Part shown: positions 17,085 to 26,179 of the stretch, piece by piece
Position numbering within the stretch: position 1 is the first letter of the stretch
Layout: each line of letters begins with the position of its first letter
Origin: DAIOEK01 sp963828285
Lineage (GTDB): Bacteria; Chloroflexota; Anaerolineae; Anaerolineales; Anaerolineaceae
Assembly: GCA_963828285.1 (NCBI GenBank)
Contig: CAWHEB010000002.1
Span: forward strand, 124,001-188,000
Length of the DNA: 64,000 nucleotides
Direction: 5' to 3'
Translations under genes and position numbers: made by a program
The notes under the pieces: generated by a model
The model's input: only the letters and a program-made list of their open reading frames with translations
Told to the model about the DNA's origin: nothing
The model's database searches: none

Positions 17085-18467
17085 TTACTCCCCGAAATAA
17101 CCTGACCATCCAACAAATTCGGTGACATTATCTGCAATTATTGTGAACATGCCGGTTTCAATATTCAATAAATATACTTTTCCGATGCGATCATCACCTT
17201 CATCGACATAATAAGCTACAAAAGAAGTACCACCTATCCAGGTTATCTTCTCAATCTCATGATGATCTGGAATTGGACACCTCAGTATGATTCGATTTTG
17301 ATTTTGGTCATAAATCATGACGGAAGAGTGTGTATAAAAATTACTTGGAGACTCTTCAACAGATTTGGTTTGTCCAAATGCCAGGTACTTTCCATCCGAC
17401 GACCAACTTAAAATATTGCCAGAACTATTTTGGATATCATCAAGGGTATTCCCGTTCCTATCCAAAATAGTAATAGATTCTCTCATGCCGACCTCGTTTG
17501 ATATAGCTACTTTCGAGCTATCGGTCATCCAATCAATTTGATCGAATGGGTAACCATCGATAATGGAAAAATTGATAAAATCGGGTTGATACCAAATCAC
17601 TTCATTTGTTTGCATATTAATTAGTTCTATAACTGGTGATCCATCAGATTGATACGAAGTCTTCAGAATTCGAGATGTGTCAGGGGATGGAAATAACTGA
17701 GTGTCTTTTTGATAGTCCTCATTATAAAGAGAGTTGTAAAGTGACCATTCGTTCGTAAATGGTGCAAGAAAAGCTGTGAAACTATGATTCTTATCGTCTG
17801 GCTGGGGATTATTCACTCTAAACAAAATCAACTTATCATTCACCCAGTTAGTCCATAAAATTTGTTTGAGCCCGGTTCCTGTTGGAATGAAGTCTAATAA
17901 TGGCTTAGGATCCAGAGTTACCTCGTCCTGTTCACCAAGGTATGATATGGTGTGGATTACATTCGGTAGAGTCAAATATGCCAGCCATTTTTCATTTGGT
18001 GAAAAACCGGTAATTTGTGCCGAGGATTCACTGATTGGGGCTTCCCTTTTATTCAATTCCTTTCCGCCGATAAACATATACTTACTTGTGGTTGTATCAA
18101 AGAAAAGGAGGGAGCCAGGAAAACCAAAGTCAAGCTTATTTTCCTGAAAAGCACTCTGATCTATACAGTCTGATAGTAATACCTGGGTTGTAATACCTGG
18201 AGTTTTTTCGTCAGTAGTGGGTGTTACTTTCTGTGATAACTGGGTCGGCAAAGAGGAATTCTTTGGATTAGTTACTACAACCGACCTTGGATTAGCTGAG
18301 AAAATACAACTGGACAAAGTCAAAGAAATTAATAGCACTATGCTGAAAAATACTTTGAATATTGTTCTCTGAAGTATTAAATTATTTGCTGAAGCGATCT
18401 TGCTGTAAATTCTTCTAGATCTAAATAACCCTTGGAAAGGGGTAATTATAATTTTTGATATACCCAT
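17085..18467 (-). CDS. Exported PD40-like beta-propeller protein of unknown role
   Basis: 460-aa protein with a basic 38-residue N-terminal extension, then a hydrophobic segment ending in LTLSSC, which fits a lipobox. After a Ser/Thr-rich linker the body has weak propeller repeats such as LSWSSDGKYLAFG and KVAISNEV, close to PD40/WD40-like lipoproteins. It is more AT-rich than its neighbours, suggesting a different history. The start is supported by a TATAGAAT element just upstream without a Shine-Dalgarno site, giving a leaderless layout. It is not clearly the same family as the TolB-like gene at 4.2 kb. No neighbour suggests its partner. Confidence 0.65.
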   Translation of the reverse strand: MGISKIIITPFQGLFRSRRIYSKIASANNLILQRTIFKVFFSIVLLISLTLSSCIFSANPRSVVVTNPKNSSLPTQLSQKVTPTTDEKTPGITTQVLLSDCIDQSAFQENKLDFGFPGSLLFFDTTTSKYMFIGGKELNKREAPISESSAQITGFSPNEKWLAYLTLPNVIHTISYLGEQDEVTLDPKPLLDFIPTGTGLKQILWTNWVNDKLILFRVNNPQPDDKNHSFTAFLAPFTNEWSLYNSLYNEDYQKDTQLFPSPDTSRILKTSYQSDGSPVIELINMQTNEVIWYQPDFINFSIIDGYPFDQIDWMTDSSKVAISNEVGMRESITILDRNGNTLDDIQNSSGNILSWSSDGKYLAFGQTKSVEESPSNFYTHSSVMIYDQNQNRIILRCPIPDHHEIEKITWIGGTSFVAYYVDEGDDRIGKVYLLNIETGMFTIIADNVTEFVGWSGYFGE

Positions 18468-18473
18468 ACTAAG

Positions 18474-18479
18474 ATTCTA
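18474..18479 (-). promoter_or_regulatory. -10 box, leaderless layout, for the PD40-like gene
   Basis: Minus-strand TAGAAT ends 6 nt before the ATG at 18467. Overlapping it, TGG precedes TATAGA, an extended -10 form. No convincing -35 is seen and there is no Shine-Dalgarno site. Confidence 0.4.
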
Positions 18480-18754
18480 TACCAATTTCTAATGGTCGAG
18501 TGGATTTGAGATTTCAGATCTTCATTCATGGTCGAATTATCAAATTTTATTTTCCACCCCCGAATCACCTCCCTCATTGATTCCTAGTTGGAAAGGCAAT
18601 TTCTTTGCTCTGGTGAAAAGAACGTACTAGCCATTAACATACGACCATATCCATCAAATATACAAAACTAATACAAAATCCATATCTATTTTTGCTATTT
18701 CGTTATAATAAAAAACGGTTCTAAAAATAGAATACTCCATTTCCAAGGCTCGCT

Positions 18755-19678
18755 ATGTCAACCAGCACTCCACCAACCAAACATATTACCTGGGCGGGAC
18801 TTGCCAACCTCATCATTGTCTACATTATCTGGGGTTCCACTTATTTGGCTATACGCATCGGAGTGCGCGAGGGATCCGGTTTCCCGCCTTTCTTCCTGGC
18901 TGGTACCCGGGTGCTGGTGGCAAGCGCGATCTTGATCGTTTTGGCGCTTCTCAACAAACACAGCATCAAGATCACCAAACGTGAGATGATTCTCCTGGCT
19001 GCTTCCGGTATCATGCTCTGGGTGGGCGGAAATGGTCTGGTCTCCTTCGCTGAACAAAACCTGCATTCAGGCATTGCCGCGCTGGTCATCGCGGCCACAC
19101 CCATTTATGTGGCCATCATGGAGGCAGTGATCGACCGTAAAAGACCGACCGCGTTTCTGATCATTTCATTGTTGATCGGGTTCGCTGGCGTTGGGCTTCT
19201 CTCCGCGCCAACCTTCCAATCCGGCATCCGTGGCGACATCGTCTCGATTGTAGCAGTGATCATTGGCAGTATCCTGTGGGGTGCCGGTAGTCTGTTGCAA
19301 AGCCGCAAACCTGTGCAAACCTCTCCGGAAGTCAGTTCCGCATATCAACATCTTTTCGGCGCGATGGGATTAATCCTGGTTGCCTTGTTGAGCAAGGAAC
19401 CCTTCCCGGCGCCAATCCGAGATGCCTGGTTCGCCTGGGGATATCTAATCATCTTTGGCTCGGTGATCGCTTTCACTGCTTTTGTGCGCACCCTTAGAAT
19501 GCTCCCCACCAATATCGCCATGACGTATGCCTATGTCAATCCAGTCATCGCGGTGATTTTGGGCGCGGTGATCCTGGCTGAAAAGATAACCCCCTGGACC
19601 ATCGGTGGAATGGCATTGATCCTGATCGGGGTTGCCGGTGTGTTCCGCTCGCGAAAAAGCGGATCAGCCATGCACTGA
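18755..19678 (+). CDS. EamA/DMT-superfamily permease
   Basis: 307-aa integral membrane protein with about ten hydrophobic helices arranged as two EamA repeats (about 15-145 and 160-300). The opening IIVYIIWGSTYLAIRIGV is typical of the YedA/RhaT-like drug/metabolite transporters, and the second repeat carries YAYVNPVIAVILG. It probably exports amino acids or other small metabolites. AAGG lies upstream of the ATG. The last residues are basic, placing the C-terminus in the cytoplasm. The upstream 287-nt spacer is AT-rich; no other gene is seen there. Confidence 0.88.
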   Translation: MSTSTPPTKHITWAGLANLIIVYIIWGSTYLAIRIGVREGSGFPPFFLAGTRVLVASAILIVLALLNKHSIKITKREMILLAASGIMLWVGGNGLVSFAEQNLHSGIAALVIAATPIYVAIMEAVIDRKRPTAFLIISLLIGFAGVGLLSAPTFQSGIRGDIVSIVAVIIGSILWGAGSLLQSRKPVQTSPEVSSAYQHLFGAMGLILVALLSKEPFPAPIRDAWFAWGYLIIFGSVIAFTAFVRTLRMLPTNIAMTYAYVNPVIAVILGAVILAEKITPWTIGGMALILIGVAGVFRSRKSGSAMH

Positions 19679-19714
19679 TTCCATCAATCAGCATCCATTA
19701 TTTTGTGAAATCCC

Positions 19715-19743
19715 TTGCGATTATAGAACTATTGTTCTATAAT
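19715..19743 (+). promoter_or_regulatory. Promoter with LexA-box-like palindromic operator
   Basis: TTGCGA (19715-19720), a 17-nt spacer and a perfect TATAAT (19738-19743) form a strong promoter ending 6 nt before the GTG at 19750. Between and over the boxes lies a perfect 9-bp inverted repeat, TTATAGAAC (19721-19729) and GTTCTATAA (19734-19742), with a TATT spacer. Its core GAAC-N4-GTTC matches the Gram-positive LexA/DinR consensus. A repressor bound here would block the promoter. Confidence 0.65.
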
Positions 19744-19749
19744 AAATGA

Positions 19750-19983
19750 GTGACTCCCGATGAATTCAACCTGACCCGCAAGGAAATCACCGTTCTGCGC
19801 TACACCGCCCAGGGAGCGAATGCCCGTGCCATCAGCGCGATCATGGGCATTAAGGCTCGCACGGTTCACTATTTTTATGCAAATATCAAGCGCAAACTTG
19901 GTGTAAGCACCATGGAAGAGGTTATGTTCATTGCAGGCAGGGATGAGCTTTTGGGTGAATACAATCCCGGGGAGGAGGTCTAA
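19750..19983 (+). CDS. Small LuxR/GerE-type helix-turn-helix protein
   Basis: 77-aa protein that is almost only a GerE-type DNA-binding domain: FNLTRKEITVLRYTAQG, ARAISAIMGIKARTVHYFYANIKRKL and a short tail. There is no receiver or ligand domain, so it may act constitutively or heterodimerise. The start is GTG at 19750; the ATG four bases earlier is out of frame and hits a stop. The upstream promoter ends 6 nt before the GTG and there is no Shine-Dalgarno site, so the mRNA is probably leaderless. The LexA-like palindrome inside the promoter suggests damage-linked control or autoregulation. Confidence 0.8.
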   Translation: MTPDEFNLTRKEITVLRYTAQGANARAISAIMGIKARTVHYFYANIKRKLGVSTMEEVMFIAGRDELLGEYNPGEEV

Positions 19984-20081
19984 TCCTTCTCAGCCGTCTT
20001 TTGCAGAAAAAAGGATTTTAGTTTGTTTCAAATAACGAATGATTGCATGTTTGTGAAGATGAAAAAATAGTCAGCGTCGGC

Positions 20082-20087
20082 TATAAT
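20082..20087 (+). promoter_or_regulatory. -10 box of udk, leaderless layout
   Basis: A perfect TATAAT ends exactly 6 nt before the udk ATG. No Shine-Dalgarno site lies between, and no good -35 is seen at 16-18 nt. Confidence 0.45.
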
Positions 20088-20093
20088 TGGCAT

Positions 20094-20732
20094 ATGAGTA
20101 AAAAACAGGTACCTTTAGTTATTGCGATCGCTGGAGGCACAGGCAGCGGAAAGACAACTGTCGCCCAGGCAATTCTCGATCGGGTTGGCCGTGACCGGAT
20201 TGCATATCTTCCCCACGACGCATATTACAAGGATTTGAGCAGACTGCTCCCCGAACAACGCGCGGAAGTGAATTTCGATCATCCCGATTCGCTCGAAACC
20301 AGTCTGCTTATCCAGCACATCATTACCTTGAAATCTTGCAAGCCAATCGAATTACCGGTCTACAATTTCAAAGATCACACCCGAATCCACGAAGTGAAAC
20401 CTATCGCTCCCCAACCGGTGATACTGGTGGAGGGTATCCTGATCTATGTCGAGAAAGAACTGCGTGATCTGTTCGACATCAAGATCTTCGTGGATACCGA
20501 TGCGGATCTGCGCTTTATCCGGCGGTTACAGCGGGATATCTCCGAGCGTGGGCGGACAACCGACAGTGTCATCCTGCAATACCTGAAGACCGTCCGTCCC
20601 ATGCACATGGACTTTGTCGAACCATCCAAACGGTACGCGGATATTATCATTCCAGAAGGTGGTTTTAACCTGGTTGCACTGGATATGGTGATCTCGCATA
20701 TTCAGGACCGCTTGTTGGGCGAAAGCGCCTGA
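20094..20732 (+). CDS. udk: Uridine kinase
   Basis: 212-aa cytoplasmic kinase that phosphorylates uridine or cytidine in pyrimidine salvage. The P-loop GGTGSGKTT lies at about 14-22. LPHDAYYKDL supplies the nucleoside-binding Asp and Tyr. FDHPDSLETSLL, PVYNFKDHTR and ILVEGILIY are the standard Udk motifs in order, followed by the lid RRLQRDISERGRT. ATG 20094 gives normal family length; an upstream in-frame start would add 17 atypical residues. It leads a short operon with a VTT-domain gene (6 nt later) and an M20 peptidase gene. Confidence 0.94.
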   Translation: MSKKQVPLVIAIAGGTGSGKTTVAQAILDRVGRDRIAYLPHDAYYKDLSRLLPEQRAEVNFDHPDSLETSLLIQHIITLKSCKPIELPVYNFKDHTRIHEVKPIAPQPVILVEGILIYVEKELRDLFDIKIFVDTDADLRFIRRLQRDISERGRTTDSVILQYLKTVRPMHMDFVEPSKRYADIIIPEGGFNLVALDMVISHIQDRLLGESA

Positions 20733-20738
20733 AAAAGA

Positions 20739-21290
20739 ATGCCTGAGATCAAAAAGCGCACGCTGTGGCATTACCTTGCATTGATCCCGGTCATCGGGAT
20801 TACAGTAGGAGTGATCGTATTCCGCGATCAGTTTAAGAACCTGGAAGGCTACGGTCTGCCAGGGATTTTTTTACTCTCCATCATCGCCAACTCGACCGTG
20901 ATCATACCCGTTCCGGGGGTGGTTCTAACCACTACCATGGCTACCGTTTTTCCACCATTTTTGGTGGCGATCGCTGCTGGAAGCGGTGCTGCACTGGGGG
21001 AACTAACCGGATATCTCGCTGGTTATTCCGGTCAAATCGTCATCGAGGGTCGGGCCAGATATGTCCGCCTGGTCGAATGGATGAAGAAATATGGACCCTG
21101 GGCCGTGTTATTACTAGCTTTCATACCCAACCCGGCTTTCGACATGGCGGGGATCGTGGCAGGCAGCTTGAAGATGACTGTCTGGAGATTCCTCTGGTAC
21201 TGCTGGATCGGTAAAGTACTGAAAATGCTCGTGTTCGCCTACGCAGGTTCTTCCATCTTCTTCTGGGTCGAAAAGATTTTTCAAAAGTAG
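20739..21290 (+). CDS. DedA/VTT-domain membrane protein
   Basis: 183-aa integral membrane protein with about five hydrophobic segments. It has the VTT/DedA-type signature: an early GLPGIFLLSIIANSTVIIPVPG re-entrant region (about 42-63), a G-ALGELTGYLAGY segment (about 85-100) and a conserved FIPNPAFDMAG near 130. Family members are linked to lipid scrambling or undecaprenyl-phosphate recycling; the exact role here is open. It is packed 6 nt after udk and 9 nt before the peptidase gene, so it is almost surely cotranscribed. Confidence 0.82.
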   Translation: MPEIKKRTLWHYLALIPVIGITVGVIVFRDQFKNLEGYGLPGIFLLSIIANSTVIIPVPGVVLTTTMATVFPPFLVAIAAGSGAALGELTGYLAGYSGQIVIEGRARYVRLVEWMKKYGPWAVLLLAFIPNPAFDMAGIVAGSLKMTVWRFLWYCWIGKVLKMLVFAYAGSSIFFWVEKIFQK

Positions 21291-21299
21291 GATCAGACC

Positions 21300-22673
21300 A
21301 TGGATTACAAGACTATCGATGAGTATATAACAAATAATCTGGATCAGAGCATTCAGGAATTGTGCGAACTGGTATCCCAGCCCAGCATATCCGCCCGGCT
21401 GGAAGGATTGGAATACTGCTCCCAGTTGGTTGCACAGGCACTCTCCAAACGGGGATTCGAGATCCAGATCTTCCAGACGGCTAACGCTCCGATCATTTTT
21501 GCCGAACGGAAAGGACGGGTGGATAAAACTCTGCTGATCTACAACCATTACGATGTTGTTCCACCGGAACCTCTCGATCTGTGGGACACTCCGCCGTTCG
21601 AGCCGGTATTACGGGATGGAAAAATCTACGGGCGCGGTGTCAGCGATGATAAGGGTCATTTCACCTACCGCCTGCACGCCATCGATGCCATTCTTGCCTC
21701 CGATGGTGATCTCCCATGCAACATCAAGTGGATCATTGAAGGAGAAGAAGAGACCGATAACATCGGGTTGGATAAATTCGTCAAAGAAAATACCACGCTC
21801 CTCAAAGCGGATGCGTGTGTCTGGGAGTACGGCATCGTCGATGATGATGACCTGCCAGTCGAAACGCTTGGCTTGCGCGGTATCCAACTGGTTGAATTAC
21901 GGGTGCGTACTGCCAATCAGGATGTCCATTCCGGGTTGGGTGGTTCGATCTTCCCTAACGCAGCCTGGAAATTGGTCTGGGCACTCGACAGCATCAAAAG
22001 CCAGGATGAGAACGTCAAAATCGCCGGATTTTATAACAAGGTGCTGCCCGTTCCTTATCGAACCCGGGCGTTACTTGAAAAACTCCCTGACCCCGGACCT
22101 GCCTATAAAGAGCGCTATGAAGTTAAAGAATTCTTGAACGGCATCAGCGGAGGTGCTGATCTGCGGTTGGCGGAAGCGCACAAACCCACCTGTTCCATCT
22201 GCGGATTCAGCAGCGGCTACGATCGTGACGGCGCAAAGACGATCATCCCGGCTGAAGCCCGGGTCAAGCTGGATTTCAGGTTAGTCCCCAATCAAGACCC
22301 CGCCGAGATTTTGGAACTGCTGCGTGCCCATCTGGACAAGAATGGTTTCCATGATATCGAGATGATCGACCAGGGTGGTGAAAAACCAGCCCTGACCGAT
22401 CCGGATGACCCATTTGTAGTAAAAGTCGTTCGCTGCGCCGAGGATGTTTACGGCGTGCCCATGAAAATTCTACCGAGTGCTGGTGGATCCGGTCCCAATG
22501 CGATCGTGCAGGAATTGTTACAGATCCCCATTGTCAGCGCCGGAGCCGGTTATCCAGGGACCTATATGCACGCTCCTAATGAGAATATGCGGCTGGATCT
22601 GTATCTTCTGGCGGCTAAACACTTTGCCAGGATTCTGAAAGTTTTCAGCGGTGAGGATAAGAGGTTCGGATAA
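21300..22673 (+). CDS. M20-family metallopeptidase (dipeptidase-like)
   Basis: 457-aa cytoplasmic dizinc peptidase of the M20/CNDP-like group, expected to hydrolyse dipeptides or related amides. Metal and catalytic residues are in place: NHYDVVPPEP (His83, Asp85), GRGVSDDKGH (Asp116), EGEEETD (Glu149 catalytic base, Glu150 metal), and a late PNENMRLD. HSGLGGSIFPNA marks the start of the dimerisation lid. AGGSGPNAI is a typical substrate-side loop. It is the last gene of the udk operon and is followed by a hairpin. It carries no signal peptide. Confidence 0.9.
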   Translation: MDYKTIDEYITNNLDQSIQELCELVSQPSISARLEGLEYCSQLVAQALSKRGFEIQIFQTANAPIIFAERKGRVDKTLLIYNHYDVVPPEPLDLWDTPPFEPVLRDGKIYGRGVSDDKGHFTYRLHAIDAILASDGDLPCNIKWIIEGEEETDNIGLDKFVKENTTLLKADACVWEYGIVDDDDLPVETLGLRGIQLVELRVRTANQDVHSGLGGSIFPNAAWKLVWALDSIKSQDENVKIAGFYNKVLPVPYRTRALLEKLPDPGPAYKERYEVKEFLNGISGGADLRLAEAHKPTCSICGFSSGYDRDGAKTIIPAEARVKLDFRLVPNQDPAEILELLRAHLDKNGFHDIEMIDQGGEKPALTDPDDPFVVKVVRCAEDVYGVPMKILPSAGGSGPNAIVQELLQIPIVSAGAGYPGTYMHAPNENMRLDLYLLAAKHFARILKVFSGEDKRFG

Positions 22674-22689
22674 ATCCAGGAGTTTATAA

Positions 22690-22725
22690 ATAATTAGGGC
22701 GGTCCTTTATGACTACCCTAATTAT
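22690..22725 (+). terminator. Hairpin after the M20 gene
   Basis: ATAATTAGGG (22690-22699) pairs with CCCTAATTAT (22716-22725), with GTC/GAC extending the inner stem. Only a weak T-run follows, so it may be a bidirectional or inefficient terminator between convergent genes. Confidence 0.5.
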
Positions 22726-22752
22726 TGGATTTACACACAGACAGGTTTAATG

Positions 22753-23598
22753 TTACTTTATTCTCAACTTCTGACCCACATGGATGACCCAGGGTGCGCC
22801 AATGTTATTAAGGTTGGCGATCTTCGTCACTGTGACACCATATTTTTTGGCAATGGATGAAAGCGTATCCCCGGGACGCACTGTGTAAGTTTTGGTGGCT
22901 TTTTTGGTTGAATTTGCAGCGGGTTTGGAGGACTTTCCTTTTCCCTTGTCGATGAAGACTGCAGAATTCCCAAGAACAGACCAGGAGCTTTTGAAGGATG
23001 ACCAGGTATATGTCTGCGAAGCGCCGGCAGAGGGATCAAAGATCTTGATATACCCACTGCTATATCCTGTGATGATCATGGTATGTTCATATTTGGCAAC
23101 TGTAGCTGAGCTGCCATCAGAAAACTTCACTTTTTTCGCTGTTCCAGGCCACATTGCCCCAATTACCCAGACGATGACCGGCTTTCCAGAAGATATTGCT
23201 TGTTTGATATCACCGGCACTGGCGCCACTGACCGCCTTCGCTTTGAGTCCGTACTTCCTGAGAAGTTTGGCTACCGGTCCGGCGTGAACTCCATAGGAAT
23301 TGGGGGGAATCGATCCCCAGGTGCCATTGGCACTGCCTACGAATCCCTTATTCGGATTGGATGACTTTGGCAGCTTGCTCAAAAAAGCGTTTTCAGAGAT
23401 CTTAACTCCATAGTAACCTGCCAGGTCAACCGCCGATCTGGCTTCACACGAAAGGTTGTGTGCCTGCTTATGGCCTTTAAATCCACTGATCGTTGCAGAT
23501 TCTGGCGCACCGCCTGCGGATACCGGGGTTGGTGCATAGCCAAAAGGTACAGCCAACAATGTAATGATCGTAAACAGTTGAATGATTCTTTTTCGCAT
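22753..23598 (-). CDS. Secreted C39-like cysteine peptidase with C-terminal LysM domain
   Basis: 281-aa exported protein. The signal peptide ends near VSAGG (about 28-30). A papain-fold C39_2-like domain spans about 38-200: Cys51 in NLSCEARSA, His172 in YEHTMIITGY and Asp188 in IFDPS form the likely triad. A Lys/Ser linker leads to one LysM domain at 237-281 (YTVRPGDTLSSIAKKYGVT), which binds peptidoglycan glycan. It is thus probably wall-associated and cuts peptides there or in the medium. ATG 23598 follows a GAGGG box; an in-frame start at 23673 would add non-signal residues. Confidence 0.85.
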   Translation of the reverse strand: MRKRIIQLFTIITLLAVPFGYAPTPVSAGGAPESATISGFKGHKQAHNLSCEARSAVDLAGYYGVKISENAFLSKLPKSSNPNKGFVGSANGTWGSIPPNSYGVHAGPVAKLLRKYGLKAKAVSGASAGDIKQAISSGKPVIVWVIGAMWPGTAKKVKFSDGSSATVAKYEHTMIITGYSSGYIKIFDPSAGASQTYTWSSFKSSWSVLGNSAVFIDKGKGKSSKPAANSTKKATKTYTVRPGDTLSSIAKKYGVTVTKIANLNNIGAPWVIHVGQKLRIK

Positions 23599-23653
23599 GT
23601 CTTTACCCTCTTGTGGTCGCCGGACTTCTGGTCGATGGTGCAAGAATTGTCCC

Positions 23654-23687
23654 AAAAAAGACAGTCCCTTCAATTGAAGGGACTGTC
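23654..23687 (-). terminator. Terminator of beta-helix gene A
   Basis: A perfect 12-bp stem, GACAGTCCCTTC (23660-23671) and GAAGGGACTGTC (23676-23687), with an AATT loop. On the minus strand it is followed by six T. It closes the beta-helix array. Confidence 0.9.
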
Positions 23688-23712
23688 TGCTATCAAACCC
23701 GGTGGCTGACGG

Positions 23713-25029
23713 TTAGACGATCGTCAAATTGCAATCATACATCAGGTTATCATCATTGAGAACAGGATCCTGCAGGTTACCAAACCATGTGCTGTTCGTC
23801 AACTTCAAGGTGTCTGTGTCGTCCAAATCCACATAAATACCCGCTCGGTCATTATTTATAGAAGCGGTATTATTGATGAATGTGTTGCTGTGCGACAAAA
23901 CGCTGATTCCATGTTCCGTGTTATTGATGGACAAACTATTATTGATCGTTACAATCCCGGTACTGATGGCTGCGATACCTGTTCCGTTATTGTTGCGGGT
24001 GACGATGTTGCTTAAATTCACCGCAGAGACAATAGGCGCGGTCGAGTTATTAACCACCAAACCATCGCTATCGTTCCCGGAAACATCGAAACCGGTCACA
24101 GTCACAATGCCGTTGGACGAGATGAAGAGACCAACACCCGAGTCTGCGCCATTGAACAAGGCGGAATTGGCTCCGAGGGTATTCAGAATGGTCACAGAAC
24201 CTTTTCCGCCAGTGTTTGACAGGACGATACCACTGTCCAGATTTGAGTAAGCGTTAAGTTTCCCAGCCACGATACTTCCACGGGCATCCACATATATACC
24301 ATCAAAGACGTTGTTACCCACACTAATGTTCGTCAAAGTGACAATTGGGAAGAGGGTCGATGAAATCGCAGGAAGCTGCTGTGCATGGACACCGAATTGA
24401 TTATTATCGTTCGCAGTGATGTTCGTCAATGTGATGGCGCTGGTAGTTAGAATATTCGATCCATCCAACGTGTTTCCATCGGCGGTCAGATCGTTTATCA
24501 CCACCGGAACCAAACCAGTCCCATTCGATGAGTTATTCAAGATTACGCCATAAGCAAAGGTGACCGGATCACCGAAACCATCACGGGTCCCATTGTATTC
24601 CGCTTCGACCCTGTTGAGGGTGATCAATCCACCTGCATTCACTTTCAAACCATCCAAGGCATTTTCATTGAAGCTGTTTGCGGTACCGACGGGTAACAAA
24701 GTTATAAAGGCTCCTGAGGTAGTCACACTCGCTCCGTACCCATCGTTGCCGATCGCATCCACATTCTTAAACGTGACTGCTCCTAATGTTTCGATAGCGA
24801 TGCCAGTATCCGTATTATACTGGCTGGAGACATTGGTGAATACCACGATACCCTTGGTGTCCAGCTCGATTCCCATTGAACCATTTTCCGATGAGAATAT
24901 GTCATTCATGGTTACCGGAGCAATCCCGGTTGTGTTATCGATCAAAAACCCATCCAACCCATTTGTGCTTGAACCTGAGTTCTTGATCAGAATGATTCCG
25001 TTTGAGGTGATACTTACACCGATTGGCAT
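23713..25029 (-). CDS. Beta-helix protein A, C-terminal part (frameshifted from 25014-26120)
   Basis: This reading frame supplies about 430 residues of short beta-strand repeats such as GIVTINNSLSINNTEHGI, typical of right-handed parallel beta-helix (PbH1-like) proteins. It has no signal peptide and no credible start of its own: its first Met lies inside the overlap with the upstream frame. The reading frame is open into that overlap, so a single indel at about 25030-25075 probably splits one gene of about 800 codons. The C-terminus KLTNSTWFGNLQDPVLNDD closely matches the truncated remnant C' near 31.5 kb. No catalytic motif is recognised. Confidence 0.75.
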   Translation of the reverse strand: MPIGVSITSNGIILIKNSGSSTNGLDGFLIDNTTGIAPVTMNDIFSSENGSMGIELDTKGIVVFTNVSSQYNTDTGIAIETLGAVTFKNVDAIGNDGYGASVTTSGAFITLLPVGTANSFNENALDGLKVNAGGLITLNRVEAEYNGTRDGFGDPVTFAYGVILNNSSNGTGLVPVVINDLTADGNTLDGSNILTTSAITLTNITANDNNQFGVHAQQLPAISSTLFPIVTLTNISVGNNVFDGIYVDARGSIVAGKLNAYSNLDSGIVLSNTGGKGSVTILNTLGANSALFNGADSGVGLFISSNGIVTVTGFDVSGNDSDGLVVNNSTAPIVSAVNLSNIVTRNNNGTGIAAISTGIVTINNSLSINNTEHGISVLSHSNTFINNTASINNDRAGIYVDLDDTDTLKLTNSTWFGNLQDPVLNDDNLMYDCNLTIV

Positions 25030-26120
25030 GAAGGAAATCGCATGAAGCCAGCTACTCTTAGATGATCGGCAGGTTTGGTCTTAATATCATCGATCAGAAC
25101 GGATACAGGCCTGGCTGTAGGTGTAGATCCGTCATAGAAATCGTAACCATTATCGACATCCTGGTTGTTCTTATCGAAAGCGCTGTTGGTGATGGTCACA
25201 TTCCCGGAATTGTTTTGCACAAATAAACCATGATAGCCATTACCACTGGATTCCACCCTGTTCAAAGTCAAATTGGCGGTGGTATTGGTGACACAAATGC
25301 CGCTACCGTCAGTACCTGTGGACTGTGCGATCACATCGATCAGGTTCACATTCCCGGCCACTTCCTCGACCCAGATCGCAGCCGAATTCGAAGTAGAGTT
25401 ACGGATCTTCAAGTTTTGAATGGTAAAACCCGATGAAAGCTGCCCAATTGCGATGGCGCCATTAATGTTCACATTTTCCGGGTGTGCGCCGAGACCGACC
25501 AAAGCTAACAACCCCGAGACACCTGCAGTACCACCGTTGATGAGGATGGGACCTTCAACATACTCATCGGTATCTGCTTCGATATACAATTTACGGTCTG
25601 TGGGAGTTCCATTGACCGCCATGGAAGTGAGTGCCGCTTGAATTGGCGTAGCACTGGCCGTGCAGTTGGACAAGCCTGTACAGTCCGCGGCGAAACGGTA
25701 AGTGACCGTTCCAACCGTATAATACGGATCTCCGCCGGAAACACTGCTGGCTGAGATGGACCCCATGGAGGTTGACCGACCGGAGGGTTCAGCCAACGCG
25801 ATATCATTCTCGCTCAGTGCATCCACTATTTCAGGAAGGTTTTCACCGGTCGGCTCATTTGTAGGTGCTGGTTCCTCAGGAACCGGGGTTGGACTGACCA
25901 CTTCAGGCGTACCTGTCTCAACCACTTCAGGGGTTGCGATCACTTGCTCAGGAGGTGCTTCAGTTTCAACCGGTGCCGGAGCGATCAATTGCGGCTCCGG
26001 TGTGGGAGCTTGAGGTTGACCGTCATCAGCCGAAACCGGACTGACACAAACCATCAAGAACAAACACACAAGTAAAATGAGAACTGGTAACGAGAATACT
26101 TTCTTCAATTGAACTTTCAT
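25014..26120 (-). CDS. Beta-helix protein A, N-terminal part with signal peptide
   Basis: 368-aa frame. A signal peptide ends at VSPVSADDG (cut after Ala), followed by a Pro/Glu/Thr/Val-rich linker (about 35-105). A shared N-terminal module comes next: YYTVGTVTYRF, a C-x5-C pair (CTGLSNC) and GTPTDRKLYIE. Early beta-helix turns (IQNLKIRNSTSN, VNLIDVIAQSTG, NLTLNRVESSGNGYHG) follow. The frame ends in an aberrant tail after LIDDIKTK. GGAGGGAATTCA precedes the ATG, as in genes B and D. A TATAAT -10 lies about 107 nt upstream. Secreted, possibly surface-associated; function unknown. Confidence 0.78.
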   Translation of the reverse strand: MKVQLKKVFSLPVLILLVCLFLMVCVSPVSADDGQPQAPTPEPQLIAPAPVETEAPPEQVIATPEVVETGTPEVVSPTPVPEEPAPTNEPTGENLPEIVDALSENDIALAEPSGRSTSMGSISASSVSGGDPYYTVGTVTYRFAADCTGLSNCTASATPIQAALTSMAVNGTPTDRKLYIEADTDEYVEGPILINGGTAGVSGLLALVGLGAHPENVNINGAIAIGQLSSGFTIQNLKIRNSTSNSAAIWVEEVAGNVNLIDVIAQSTGTDGSGICVTNTTANLTLNRVESSGNGYHGLFVQNNSGNVTITNSAFDKNNQDVDNGYDFYDGSTPTARPVSVLIDDIKTKPADHLRVAGFMRFPSCQSV

Positions 26121-26179
26121 TGAATTCCCTCCACAGATGACGATGTGATGATCAACAACCAGGTGAAACCAAATCTAAA

